Positions 44,169-52,821 of a stretch of 64,000 nucleotides of DNA are shown piece after piece. Below the pieces are notes generated by a model. That model saw nothing but the letters and a program-made list of their open reading frames with translations, searched no databases and was not told where the DNA came from. This stretch comes from Enteractinococcus helveticum. Its GTDB lineage: Bacteria > Actinomycetota > Actinomycetes > Actinomycetales > Micrococcaceae. The translations under genes and the position numbers were made by a program. The stretch's first letter is position 1; each line of letters begins with the position of its first letter. The DNA is taken from the NCBI RefSeq assembly GCF_001657475.1, contig NZ_LXEY01000022.1, positions 62,001 to 126,000 of the forward strand, in the 5' to 3' direction.

Positions 44169-45347
44169 ATGACGTTTATTGATAAACACACTTCCGGGTT
44201 CAACACCCGGGCCGTACACGCAGGCCAGGAACTAGACCCGGTCTACGGCGCTGTGGTGCCACCTATCCACCTGTCGTCGACCTACGCGCCGGAAGCCATT
44301 GGCAAACTGCGCAAAGGTTACGACTACGGGCGTGGCACCAACCCCACCCGAGACGCACTGCAAGCACAGATCGCCGGACTAGAAACCGGGAACGCAGACA
44401 CCGGATACGCCTATACCTTCTCATCCGGGCTGGCGTCGGAAACCGCGTTGCTGATGGCAGCCTGCAAACCTGGTGACCGTGTGGTCGTTGGCAACGACGT
44501 CTACGGGGGGACCTACCGCCTGCTCGATAAGGTGCTGGGCCCATGGCAGCTGGAACACCACGTTGTGGATATGTCCAACCTCGATCAGGTGCGTGAAGCA
44601 CTGGCATCGGCCAAAGCTCGTATTCTGTGGGTTGAGACGCCAACGAACCCGATGATGAAGATCGCCGATATTGCAGCCCTGGCTGAGTTAGCCAAAGAAT
44701 ATGACACTCTGCTGGTTGTCGATAACACGTTTGCCACCCCGTACTTACAGTTACCGCTACAACTCGGCGCCGACGTCGTCGTCCACTCGACCACCAAGTA
44801 CATGGGCGGCCACTCCGATACGATCGGTGGGGCAGTGGTGACAGAGAACGAAGAATTGGCCAATGCGATTAACTTCCAGCAGTACGCTGCTGGTGCCTCG
44901 AATTCACCGCTGGATTCGTACCTGGTGACCCGCGGCCTCAAAACCCTGGGCGTGCGCATGGACCGTCACGTGGCAAACGCCACCGCCATTGCCCAGTGGC
45001 TTACTGAACACCCCGGCGTGGAAAAAGTGCACTACCCGGGCTTGGAAGATCACCCCGGCCACGAGATCGCGAAAAAGCAGATGTCAGGTTTCGGTGGCAT
45101 GGTCTCGGTGCAGTTCAAAGCAGGGGTGGAAGCCACCCGTAAAGTCGCCGAATCAACACATGTTTTCCGTCTGGCCGAATCCCTTGGTGGCGTAGAGTCG
45201 CTGCTGAATTATCCAACCGCTATGACGCATGCCTCAGTTGAAGGCACCGAATTGGCGGTTCCAGGGAATTTGATCCGTCTTTCTGTCGGTATTGAAGACC
45301 TCGACGACCTCATGGGCGACCTCGAACAGGCACTTCAGGGGCTCTAA
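44169..45347 (+). CDS. metB: Cystathionine gamma-synthase/lyase
   Basis: The 392-residue PLP enzyme has the Cys/Met metabolism fold: RAVHAGQELDPVYGAVVPPI at the N-terminus, YDYGRGTNPTRDALQAQIAGLE, and VHSTTKYMGGHSD near residue 205 with the PLP lysine. A long C-terminal domain ends GNLIRLSVGIEDLDDLM. Placed after CBS, it may work as a lyase releasing cysteine rather than as a synthase; sequence alone does not settle this. AGGAGAAC precedes the ATG. A strong terminator follows. Confidence 0.9.
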   Translation: MTFIDKHTSGFNTRAVHAGQELDPVYGAVVPPIHLSSTYAPEAIGKLRKGYDYGRGTNPTRDALQAQIAGLETGNADTGYAYTFSSGLASETALLMAACKPGDRVVVGNDVYGGTYRLLDKVLGPWQLEHHVVDMSNLDQVREALASAKARILWVETPTNPMMKIADIAALAELAKEYDTLLVVDNTFATPYLQLPLQLGADVVVHSTTKYMGGHSDTIGGAVVTENEELANAINFQQYAAGASNSPLDSYLVTRGLKTLGVRMDRHVANATAIAQWLTEHPGVEKVHYPGLEDHPGHEIAKKQMSGFGGMVSVQFKAGVEATRKVAESTHVFRLAESLGGVESLLNYPTAMTHASVEGTELAVPGNLIRLSVGIEDLDDLMGDLEQALQGL

Positions 45348-45370
45348 ACGAAACCTCGATTATTGAAAAT

Positions 45371-45420
45371 GCCGGATCTGGCTTAGAATGGAAAAGTTCA
45401 GCCAGATCCGGCTTCTTCCT
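45371..45420 (+). terminator. Terminator of the cbs-metB operon
   Basis: GCCGGATCTGGCT (45371-45383) pairs perfectly with AGCCAGATCCGGC (45400-45412), followed by TTCTTCCTTTT. Confidence 0.9.
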
Positions 45421-45526
45421 TTTAACCTTCAACTCCAGTCAATGGGACTGTTGAGTGGACCGTAGCGTGCAATGCAAGGAATACACCCGGATCCTTACAT
45501 CACCTTACGAAATCTAGGAAGTCTTT

Positions 45527-47332
45527 TTGACCGAACAATCTTCGCTGCCCGAAACTGAAATTACCTTCGATTCTCTCAACCTTGCCGATCCGATCACCAA
45601 AGCTTTGGAAGGTCTCGGCTACGAGAAACCATCACCTATCCAGGCGCGCACCATTCCACTGTTGCTGGAAGGCCGTGACGTCGTAGGTCTGGCCCAAACC
45701 GGTACTGGTAAAACTGCAGCCTTCGCACTGCCAGTGCTATCCACATTGGCCGAGGCTGATCAACGCTATGACAGCCCACAGGTCCTGGTACTGGCGCCAA
45801 CTCGTGAACTGGCCCTGCAGGTAGCAGAAGCCTTCACCTCATATGCCGCACACATTCCATCCGTGTCCGTTGTTCCGGTATACGGTGGCTCCTCGTATGG
45901 GCCACAGCTTGCCGGACTGCGCCGCGGTGCAACCATTGTGGTTGGTACCCCAGGTCGTGTCATTGACCACCTGGAGCGCGGTTCCCTGGATCTATCCGAT
46001 CTGAAATACCTCGTCTTGGACGAAGCCGACGAAATGCTGCGCATGGGCTTTGCTGAAGACGTCGACCGCATTTTGTCCCAAGCCCCCGAAGGCAAACAGA
46101 CCGCACTGTTCTCGGCCACCATGCCGCGCGCGATTCAGCGCATCACCGGTGACTACCTCAACGATCCTGCACAGGTCGAAGTTGCAGGTCAGTCAAAACC
46201 AGCCCAGAACATTCGTCAGCGTTACCTGCAGGTCGCCCAGCCATGGAAACTTGAAGCCATGACCCGCCTGTTGGAAACCGAAGATACCGACGGCATCATC
46301 ACCTTCGTTCGTACCCGAAACATGGTCGAAGAACTCACCTCAAAACTGATCGCTCGTGGTTTCGCTGCCGCTGCAATTTCTGGTGATATTCCACAGAACC
46401 TGCGAGAAAAAACCGTCGACGATCTGCGTTCCGGACGGATCGACATTCTCGTTGCCACCGACGTCGCTGCCCGCGGTCTTGACGTTGAACGCATCAGCCA
46501 CGTCATCAACTACGACATCCCGCACGACACCTCCTCGTACGTGCACCGCATAGGTCGTACCGGCCGTGCCGGACGCCAGGGTGATGCCATCTTGTTGATG
46601 ACCCCGCGCGAACGCTACCTGCTGCGTTCGATTGAAAAAGCCACCAAGCAGTCCGTTGAAGAAATGCAACTGCCATCGCTGGATGAAGTCAACGCTTCGC
46701 GTCGTGCAGCATTCGCTGAAGAAATCACCAAGACGATTGCGACCAATGATGACGCATCAGAGCTCTCGGTCTACCGCGACCTGATTGCAAATTACATTGA
46801 AGAACACAATGTGGCAGCCGTGGACATTGCTGCAGCTTTGGCCATGATGGTTCAGGGCGGTCGACCACTGGAAGCCGAAGAACCAGACTTGCCACCAATG
46901 AACATGCGTGGCCGTCGTAAGGAACAGCAATCGGGCGAACGTGAACGGAGCGGCCGTCCGAAGCGTCCTTCCAAGGAAGGCCAGGCGACGTACTGGATTG
47001 CTGTTGGACATAAAGACCGTGTTGGCCCTGGCAACATTGTTGGCGCCATCGCGAACGAAGGGAACATCGACATCTCCGATATCGGTGACATCCAAATTCG
47101 TCCAACCTTCTCGCTGGTGGAACTGCCAGAGGAGTTGTCTCACAAGCAAGAAGAAGCCCTCAAGAACGCTGTCGTGGGTGGTCGTAAACTGAACTTACGT
47201 CTTGACCGCGGTGCACCGAAATCCTTCGGCTCTCGCGGCTCGCACGGTGGCGGTTTTGACCCGTCGCAACGAGGCCAGAAGAAGAAACAACGTTGGTCAA
47301 AAGCCAAGAAGCGTTCCGAGTTTAATAGCTAA
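45527..47332 (+). CDS. deaD: DEAD-box RNA helicase, DeaD/CsdA type
   Basis: A 601-residue ATP-dependent RNA helicase for ribosome assembly or cold growth. Motifs in order: SPIQARTIPLLL (Q motif), AQTGTGKTAAF, PTRELALQV, GTPGRVIDHL, VLDEADEML, FSATMPR, and YVHRIGRTGRAG. A DbpA-type RNA-binding domain follows (YWIAVGHKDRVGPGNIVGAI near residue 490), then a Lys/Arg/Gly tail. The start is an unusual TTG, supported by TAGGAAG upstream and by the absence of a nearby ATG. Its 180-base leader contains the cbs-metB terminator. Confidence 0.93.
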   Translation: MTEQSSLPETEITFDSLNLADPITKALEGLGYEKPSPIQARTIPLLLEGRDVVGLAQTGTGKTAAFALPVLSTLAEADQRYDSPQVLVLAPTRELALQVAEAFTSYAAHIPSVSVVPVYGGSSYGPQLAGLRRGATIVVGTPGRVIDHLERGSLDLSDLKYLVLDEADEMLRMGFAEDVDRILSQAPEGKQTALFSATMPRAIQRITGDYLNDPAQVEVAGQSKPAQNIRQRYLQVAQPWKLEAMTRLLETEDTDGIITFVRTRNMVEELTSKLIARGFAAAAISGDIPQNLREKTVDDLRSGRIDILVATDVAARGLDVERISHVINYDIPHDTSSYVHRIGRTGRAGRQGDAILLMTPRERYLLRSIEKATKQSVEEMQLPSLDEVNASRRAAFAEEITKTIATNDDASELSVYRDLIANYIEEHNVAAVDIAAALAMMVQGGRPLEAEEPDLPPMNMRGRRKEQQSGERERSGRPKRPSKEGQATYWIAVGHKDRVGPGNIVGAIANEGNIDISDIGDIQIRPTFSLVELPEELSHKQEEALKNAVVGGRKLNLRLDRGAPKSFGSRGSHGGGFDPSQRGQKKKQRWSKAKKRSEFNS

Positions 47333-47415
47333 AAAAGCGTAGACCGTGACGTTAGCCATAAACGAGTATTTCGATTTTGCCTTTTGATCATTTGTTGGTA
47401 AAGTCTTATCTCGTT

Positions 47416-47487
47416 GCCCCGATAGCTCAGGGGTAGAGCGCCATCTTGGTAAGATGGAGGTCCCGGGTTCAAATCCCGGTCGGGGCT
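47416..47487 (+). tRNA. tRNA-Thr (anticodon GGT)
   Basis: Acceptor GCCCCGA (47416-47422) pairs with TCGGGGC (47480-47486). The anticodon stem CCATC/GATGG holds TTGGTAA, with GGT at 47448-47450. The T loop reads GGGTTCAAATCCC. CCA is not encoded. Confidence 0.95.
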
Positions 47488-47489
47488 CT

Positions 47490-47528
47490 GATAAAAATAG
47501 CCTGCGAGGTTCGCAGGCTATTTTTATC
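47490..47528. terminator. Strong hairpin between tRNA-Thr and tRNA-Met
   Basis: An 18-base perfect stem starts GATAAAAATAGCC at 47490, turns through GGT (47508-47510) and ends at 47528. A/T tracts at its base supply the T-run on either strand. It suggests the two tRNA genes are transcribed separately or that the first is terminated. Confidence 0.85.
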
Positions 47529-47548
47529 CAGAGTCAGATTTCTGATTT

Positions 47549-47622
47549 GGCTGTGTAGCTCAGTTGGTGAGAGCGCACGACTCATAATCGTGAGGTCGGC
47601 GGTTCAAATCCGCCCACAGCTA
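47549..47622 (+). tRNA. tRNA-Met (anticodon CAT, elongator type)
   Basis: Acceptor GGCTGTG (47549-47555) pairs with CACAGCT (47615-47621), with a G-T first pair. The anticodon stem CACGA/TCGTG encloses CTCATAA. The neighbouring tRNA-Thr is the usual partner of elongator tRNA-Met in actinobacteria. An Ile-type CAT tRNA cannot be fully excluded. CCA is not encoded. Confidence 0.9.
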
Positions 47623-47626
47623 CAGC

Positions 47627-47660
47627 GAAACTCCCCTGCAATTGCAGGGGAGTTTTTCAA
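47627..47660 (+). terminator. Terminator after tRNA-Met
   Basis: AACTCCCCTGC (47629-47639) pairs with GCAGGGGAGTT (47644-47654) around AATT, followed by more T residues. Confidence 0.9.
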
Positions 47661-47696
47661 TTTCTTCCTCTATGCCTGAGCCCTGTACTCGTGCTC

Positions 47697-48071
47697 CTAT
47701 TGCGGCAGGGCGATACTCTTCCGGTAGGCGTTTATCAGGCCTCGGATCATCACCACCACCACGTACGCAATCAACAGCACACACGTAATTGCGCTGGTAA
47801 TTACCGCTGCGGGTCGTTCAGAGGCACCAGTATACACAGCACCCAGATCCAGAGCGTTCATACCGGTTCCAACAATGCCGACAATTGCCAGAATAATACC
47901 GAGCACCGCACCAATCGTCTGATTAATAAAACCGATCAGACTACAGACTATGAACAGCAATCCGATCAGGGCGGGAATCAAAGCAGTCCAGCTGGCAAAT
48001 GCTGTCAGTGCGTAGGCCAGCCCGCCCAGGACAATTAGAATGACGCCGGTGGCCATGCTAATTCGTGACAT
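47697..48071 (-). CDS. Small membrane protein with four helices
   Basis: The 124-residue protein is almost wholly hydrophobic, with about four membrane helices rich in Gly, Ala and Ile, and a short basic end (YRKSIALPQ). AGGAGG six bases before the ATG at 48071 fixes the start. It resembles small uncharacterised integral membrane proteins; no function can be given. It lies between the tRNA-Met terminator and creatinase 2 and has its own promoter region. Confidence 0.65.
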   Translation of the reverse strand: MSRISMATGVILIVLGGLAYALTAFASWTALIPALIGLLFIVCSLIGFINQTIGAVLGIILAIVGIVGTGMNALDLGAVYTGASERPAAVITSAITCVLLIAYVVVVMIRGLINAYRKSIALPQ

Positions 48072-48239
48072 GACATACCTCCTGTACACGCGCTTACGAG
48101 AAAGTCGTCAACGGTCACACCGTCATATAACTATCATCACATTGATTGGGTTGCAGGTACATCGTTTATGCTGCCGACGCGATCAACACGGCGGGGCCAG
48201 CTGTGTGAGTCACCGGTAGAGACCTTGTTAAATGTTGAA

Positions 48240-48268
48240 TGGGTGGGGAGCTCAAGCTGCCCCACCCA
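48240..48268 (-). terminator. Hairpin after creatinase 2
   Basis: TGGGTGGGG (48240-48248) pairs with CCCCACCCA (48260-48268), just past the creatinase 2 stop. On the minus strand only a weak T-run follows. Confidence 0.65.
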
Positions 48269-48294
48269 ATCAGCACATCACGCCGGTGTGTTTG

Positions 48295-49548
48295 TTAGTC
48301 GATAATGTTGTGTTCCGGGCCGACTTCAAATTCGGTCAGGTTGCGGTGACCATCTTCGGTGAGCACCAAAATGTCGTGTTCGCGGTATGCACCGGCACCT
48401 GGCATGTTGTCTGGTATGGTCAGCATCGGTTCCATCGAGACAACCATATTTGGCTTCAGCTCGGTTGCGATGTCTTCACGGAACTCCATGGCGGCTTCGC
48501 GACCGTAGTACGGGCTCATAACACCAAACGAGTGACCGTAGCCGATTGGAGCGTATTTCAACAGGTCGTGCTTTTCGAAGAACCGATTGAGCTCAGCTGC
48601 GACGTCCTGAGCAATGGCGCCTGGCTTGATCAACTCCTTGCCCAGTTCGAAGGCTTCCACGTTAATCTTCCACAATTCGAGACTGTGCTTGTCCGGTTGA
48701 CCCAGGAACATCGTTCGTTCCATGGCGGTGTAGTGACCAGACATCATCGGGAAGCAGTTGATCGAAAGGAGGTCACCTTTTTGTAGTTTGCGGGTTGTCG
48801 GCCAGTTGTGGGCCCCGTCGGTGTTGATACCGGCCTGGACGAGGCACCAGGTTTCGCGCAATTCCTGTGACGGATAGGATTTGGCGATCTCTGGAACCAT
48901 CGCCTCGGTACCAATCAGGGCGAGCTCGTATTCGGTGATGCCTTCTGTGATGGCATTCTTGATTGCACGACCACCGATATCAGCGATCCGAGCGCCCTCA
49001 CTGATCAGATAGATCTCTTCATCCGATTTCACAACGCGCTGGTTCATCAGATCCGTGGCGACGTTGAAGAGCTCAACCCCTTCAAACCAGTCTTGGAATC
49101 GGCGGTATTGCTCAACGGTGAGACCATCGTGTTCGATTCCTAGCCGACGAGGTTTGATATTGCGTTCATCCAGTGTGTGCTGGATCGCGCGGAAAACGTT
49201 CTGGGCTTCCCAATCGGAGTAGACGATATTCTCGCCGTAGGTTGTACGCCAGGGCATGCCACCGTCAACCCAGGGAGTGATTGTAATGGAATCTTCCGGC
49301 GTAATGACAATCGCAAAGATTCGGCCAAACGGTGAGGGCACGAAGTCCGAGAAGTATTTGATGTTGTGCATACTGGTGAGCACCAGCGCATCAACCTCAT
49401 CGGCAGCCATAACTTTTCGCGCGTTGGTTAGACGGCGCTCGAACTCAGCTGGTGAGTACGTCAGGTCCTGCTGCTCACCGTTGTACTGGGTAAAGACGTG
49501 CGGGACCGTACTGTGGTCGGTCTTTTGAGGTTTGGTCGGACTAGTCAT
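48295..49548 (-). CDS. Creatinase 2 (creatine amidinohydrolase paralogue)
   Basis: The 417-residue protein parallels creatinase 1 through the whole length and keeps the active-site stretches: AGINTDGAHNWPTTRK, MMSGHYTAMERTMFLG, IGYGHSFGVMSPYYGREAAM, MVVSMEPMLTIPD and a VGPEHNIID ending. It differs at many positions (MSPYYGREAAMEF instead of LSHYYGREAGLEL), so it may prefer a related guanidino compound. GGAG lies nine bases before the ATG at 49548. Its promoter lacks the TGCAAC-N3-GTTGCA operator, so it is probably controlled differently. It is divergent from two tandem membrane-protein genes. Confidence 0.9.
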   Translation of the reverse strand: MTSPTKPQKTDHSTVPHVFTQYNGEQQDLTYSPAEFERRLTNARKVMAADEVDALVLTSMHNIKYFSDFVPSPFGRIFAIVITPEDSITITPWVDGGMPWRTTYGENIVYSDWEAQNVFRAIQHTLDERNIKPRRLGIEHDGLTVEQYRRFQDWFEGVELFNVATDLMNQRVVKSDEEIYLISEGARIADIGGRAIKNAITEGITEYELALIGTEAMVPEIAKSYPSQELRETWCLVQAGINTDGAHNWPTTRKLQKGDLLSINCFPMMSGHYTAMERTMFLGQPDKHSLELWKINVEAFELGKELIKPGAIAQDVAAELNRFFEKHDLLKYAPIGYGHSFGVMSPYYGREAAMEFREDIATELKPNMVVSMEPMLTIPDNMPGAGAYREHDILVLTEDGHRNLTEFEVGPEHNIID

Positions 49549-49618
49549 AAAGCGATTCTCCACTTCAGCTATTGGGGCCATGTTCCTTGTTATTACCGTT
49601 CGACCCCATACTATGCAC

Positions 49619-49630
49619 CGCTTAAAAGCG
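49619..49630. promoter_or_regulatory. Palindrome CGCTTAAAAGCG in the creatinase 2 promoter region
   Basis: Arms CGCTT and AAGCG. It lies inside the 18-base spacer of a candidate minus-strand promoter (TTGAAG then TAGTAT), where a bound protein would block RNA polymerase. Confidence 0.35.
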
Positions 49631-49798
49631 ACTTCAAGACAAGGCCCGCGCTGATTCGTATCTGTGCCCCGTATAACGAAGCAGGGTTACACGATGTCAG
49701 CCGGGGGTGCACTGGCGAGGGCTACACTTCTAAAGGGCTAGTTGAATGCCTCGCTGACCAAGAAAATGGGGGTCTGTAGTGTCGAGCTGTGGTCGTGC

Positions 49799-50440
49799 AT
49801 GATACGCCAGCTGTTACGCGTCTCGGTGTTCCTGTTAGGGATCTTTTTGATGGCCATGGGCGTGGCTGTCTCCATTCGAGCCGATCTGGGTACTTCCCCA
49901 ATCGCCTCATTTCCGACGGTGTTATCGTTTGGGACGTCGTTGAGCGTCGGTGTGTACATGATCCTGCTCAACATCGTGTTTATTGCACTGCAGATGCTCA
50001 TCTTGCGCCGGAAATTTCCAGTGTTCCAACTCATCCAATTGCCCGTAAGCGTGGCCTTCGGTCTGTTTATCGACCTGGGCATGTATCTGACTCAGTGGCT
50101 TGTGCCGGGCAACTATGTCGAGCAATGGGTCTGGACGGCGGTCAGTGTCATTCTCGTGGCATTCGGTGTGTATTTTGAGATGCAGCCGCGTATCTCGTAT
50201 TTGCCCGGTAACGGCTTAGTCTTCACGATCTACACCAAGCTGCAGAACATCTCATATGGAACGATCAAAACGACTTTTGACACCACATTGGTAGTGGTTT
50301 CCGTGGTCACATCCTTGTTGTTAATGGGGGAGCTGAATGGTGTGCGAGAAGGAACGGTCTTTGCTGCAATAACCGTTGGCATCGTGATCCGAGGTATCAG
50401 CGCGGTCCACAAGCGCTTGGGTGGCGCGAAATCAGCCTGA
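49799..50440 (+). CDS. YczE/YyaS-like membrane protein, copy 1
   Basis: The 213-residue protein has about five membrane helices. FLMAMGVAVSIRADLGTSPIAS near residue 15 is the mark of the YczE/YyaS (YitT-like) family, and RISYLPGNGLVFTIYTKLQN near 135 recurs in the family. I start at the ATG 49799 because it aligns with the paralogue that follows (MIRQ versus VIRQ). Function unknown; members often lie beside regulators or transporters. Divergent from creatinase 2, with a spacer of about 250 bases. Confidence 0.78.
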   Translation: MIRQLLRVSVFLLGIFLMAMGVAVSIRADLGTSPIASFPTVLSFGTSLSVGVYMILLNIVFIALQMLILRRKFPVFQLIQLPVSVAFGLFIDLGMYLTQWLVPGNYVEQWVWTAVSVILVAFGVYFEMQPRISYLPGNGLVFTIYTKLQNISYGTIKTTFDTTLVVVSVVTSLLLMGELNGVREGTVFAAITVGIVIRGISAVHKRLGGAKSA

Positions 50441-50674
50441 AGACCAACTCAGACTCAAATGCGCTACACCACAAGATCGCGCTACTACAATGACTCGAGG
50501 TACAGACCTTGGCTGATATGCCGGAAACGGTGGGCTTCAGCACGCACAACAGAAGAAAACGGTGAGTGATATCTGCACGGGACTGAACGTGTCAAGTATT
50601 CAAAGAAGCGTCACATCAGGACTGTGGAGAATGCAAGCGGCTGGTTGCCTAACGGTGCTTCGAGGTGAGTGCCA

Positions 50675-51319
50675 GTGATACGGCAAATTCAGCGGACGCT
50701 GGTATTTTTTGTCGGCGTTTTCTTGATCGCGATGGGTATTGCCATCTCAGTCCGGGCGGATCTAGGTACTGCCCCGATTGCTTCGTTGCCCACCGTGCTA
50801 TCTTTTGCAACGCCGGTCAGCGTCGGCACCTATATTATGTCGCTCAACTTGCTATTCGTCGGATTGCAAGCTCTCGTACTGCGCCGCAAGTTCAGATTGT
50901 TTCAGCTCATCCAAATCCCGGTCGCCGTTGCTTTCGGGCTCCTCGTTGATACGTGTATGCAGCTGACATCCTGGCTCGACCCGTCTAGTTATTTTGAACA
51001 GTGGTGCTGGATTATTGTCAGTGTGGTGAGCCTAGCCCTGGGCGTTTACATTGAGGTGCAGCCACGCCTGACGTATCTTCCCGGTGATGGCATTGTTTTT
51101 GCGATCTACACCGTTTTGCAAAATATCCCATACGGCACCGTGAAAGTCGTTGTCGATACGATCATGGTGGGCTTAGCGGTGCTAGCTTCATGGACGTTGC
51201 TCGATGGGCTATTCGGCGTGCGTGAAGGCACGGTCTTTTCCGCGCTCACCGTCGGGATAATAATCCGTGTCATCAGCCGCATCGACAAACGCATCCGAAA
51301 AACCAGTGCCGAGGACTGA
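50675..51319 (+). CDS. YczE/YyaS-like membrane protein, copy 2
   Basis: The 214-residue paralogue of the preceding gene. FLIAMGIAISVRADLGTAPIAS and RLTYLPGDGIVFAIYTVLQN align residue by residue, so the pair arose by tandem duplication and then diverged. GAGGTG lies seven bases before the GTG at 50675; a GTG at 50669 would leave no room for a ribosome site. A 234-base spacer without a gene separates it from copy 1, so it may have its own promoter. Confidence 0.78.
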   Translation: MIRQIQRTLVFFVGVFLIAMGIAISVRADLGTAPIASLPTVLSFATPVSVGTYIMSLNLLFVGLQALVLRRKFRLFQLIQIPVAVAFGLLVDTCMQLTSWLDPSSYFEQWCWIIVSVVSLALGVYIEVQPRLTYLPGDGIVFAIYTVLQNIPYGTVKVVVDTIMVGLAVLASWTLLDGLFGVREGTVFSALTVGIIIRVISRIDKRIRKTSAED

Positions 51320-51332
51320 CCCTGGCGCGCGG

Positions 51333-52694
51333 CTAGAGGATCATCGCTGCGACCCACCCGGAAGCGGTTAGGGGAATGTTGTAGTGAATAAATGTGGGGA
51401 TAACGGTGTCGCGCATGTGATCGTGCTGGCCGTCTGCTGCCAGGCCCGCAGTCGGACCCAGCGTGGAATCAGAGGCGGGGGAGCCGGCATCGCCCAGCGC
51501 ACCTGCAGCACCAATCAGCGCCACCGTAGCCGCCATCGAGAAGTCTAATGAGAGACACAGTGGCACATAGATCGCTGCGATAATTGGCAGCGTCGAGAAC
51601 GACGAACCAATACCCATCGTCACAATCAGCCCGACCACGAGCATCGCCAGTGCTGCCATGGCCTTGTTGTCGCCGAAGAATTCTTGGACGACGGCGACCA
51701 GTGGCTCCACCTGGTTCGACTCATTGATCACGGCTGCGAAGCCTTGAGCCGAGATCATGACAAATCCGATCAGTGCCATCATGCGCATCCCGGAGGTAAA
51801 TACGTCGTCGGCTTTATTCCACTCGACCACGCCGGAGAGCAGGAAGATGCCAAGTCCCACGAGCGATCCGAGCAGGAGGCCGTCGGCTTCGGACCCGGTA
51901 AACTGCACAATCAGCTGGATGGCGAAGGTCGCCACGATCGCAATGATCGACATGATCAGGCTGTAGCGGGTCGGTGTTGGTTGAACAATTGTGCCGCCGG
52001 CCAGTGGGCGTTCTTCGTATTCGCGTGGCTTGCGGTAGCTAATAAAGACTGCGACGAGCAATCCGAGGACCATACCCAGCGCAGGGATGGCCATGACTTG
52101 CACAATGTTGATACCCGAGGTGTCCAGGCCAGCACGTTCAATATTGCTCAGCAGGATATCTTCCAAGAAGATTTTACCGAAGCCCACCGGCAACAGCATG
52201 TAGGTGGTAACCAGTCCGAAGGTCAGCACACAAGCGACCAGGCGGCGGTCGATGTTGAGTCGGTTGAATATCGTCAACAGCGGTGGGATCAGTAAGGGAA
52301 TGAAGGCAATGTGGACCGGGATCAGGTTCTGGGACATGATCGACATCGCCAGAATGCCACCGATAACCAGGTAGGTCGTGAGCGTGACGACCTTTTGCGA
52401 GGCCTCTTCAGAATCAGCATCAAGTTTACGTATCAACGCATCGGCCAGTGCCTTGGGAAGCCCTGATGCGGCAACCGCCATCGCGAAAGCACCGAGTAGG
52501 GCGTACGAGAGCGCAATTTTAGCGCCGTCACCCAGCCCGGATTCAAACGCGAGCATGGTGCCTTCTAATCCCATGCCGGCCATGAGGCCGCCAACGAGGG
52601 CCCCGATAAATAAGGCGATAACTACGTGAACCCTCAGCAGTGCGAGTAAGAGCATGACGGCCACGGAAATAACTACAGCATTCACGAACGACAA
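51333..52694 (-). CDS. Na+/H+ antiporter-family membrane protein (YuiF-like)
   Basis: A 453-residue protein with about eleven or twelve helices. AMSIMSQNLIPVHIAFIPLL near residue 118, MGIGSSFSTLPIIAAIYVP near 360 and GAAGALGDAGSPASDSTLGP near 395 are typical of the NhaC/YuiF group, which exchange Na+ or carry amino acids. Transport of an amino acid such as glycine, sarcosine or serine would fit the catabolic context but is inference. Converges with the second YczE-like gene. Confidence 0.82.
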   Translation of the reverse strand: MSFVNAVVISVAVMLLLALLRVHVVIALFIGALVGGLMAGMGLEGTMLAFESGLGDGAKIALSYALLGAFAMAVAASGLPKALADALIRKLDADSEEASQKVVTLTTYLVIGGILAMSIMSQNLIPVHIAFIPLLIPPLLTIFNRLNIDRRLVACVLTFGLVTTYMLLPVGFGKIFLEDILLSNIERAGLDTSGINIVQVMAIPALGMVLGLLVAVFISYRKPREYEERPLAGGTIVQPTPTRYSLIMSIIAIVATFAIQLIVQFTGSEADGLLLGSLVGLGIFLLSGVVEWNKADDVFTSGMRMMALIGFVMISAQGFAAVINESNQVEPLVAVVQEFFGDNKAMAALAMLVVGLIVTMGIGSSFSTLPIIAAIYVPLCLSLDFSMAATVALIGAAGALGDAGSPASDSTLGPTAGLAADGQHDHMRDTVIPTFIHYNIPLTASGWVAAMIL

Positions 52695-52809
52695 GCTTAG
52701 ACTAAACCTGCTTCAGGCACCGACCCGGGTGTGGACATTCGTTGGCAGAAGAACCAATTTTTGGCTCTCGCTACTACTCAGGTGCCTGTTATGTTTGATA
52801 GGAGCTTGC

Positions 52810-52815
52810 TAAAGT
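52810..52815 (+). promoter_or_regulatory. -10 box of a probable leaderless universal stress protein mRNA
   Basis: TAAAGT lies six bases before the ATG at 52822. GGTG directly before the ATG is too close to serve as a normal ribosome site. Confidence 0.45.
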
Positions 52816-52821
52816 GGTGAT

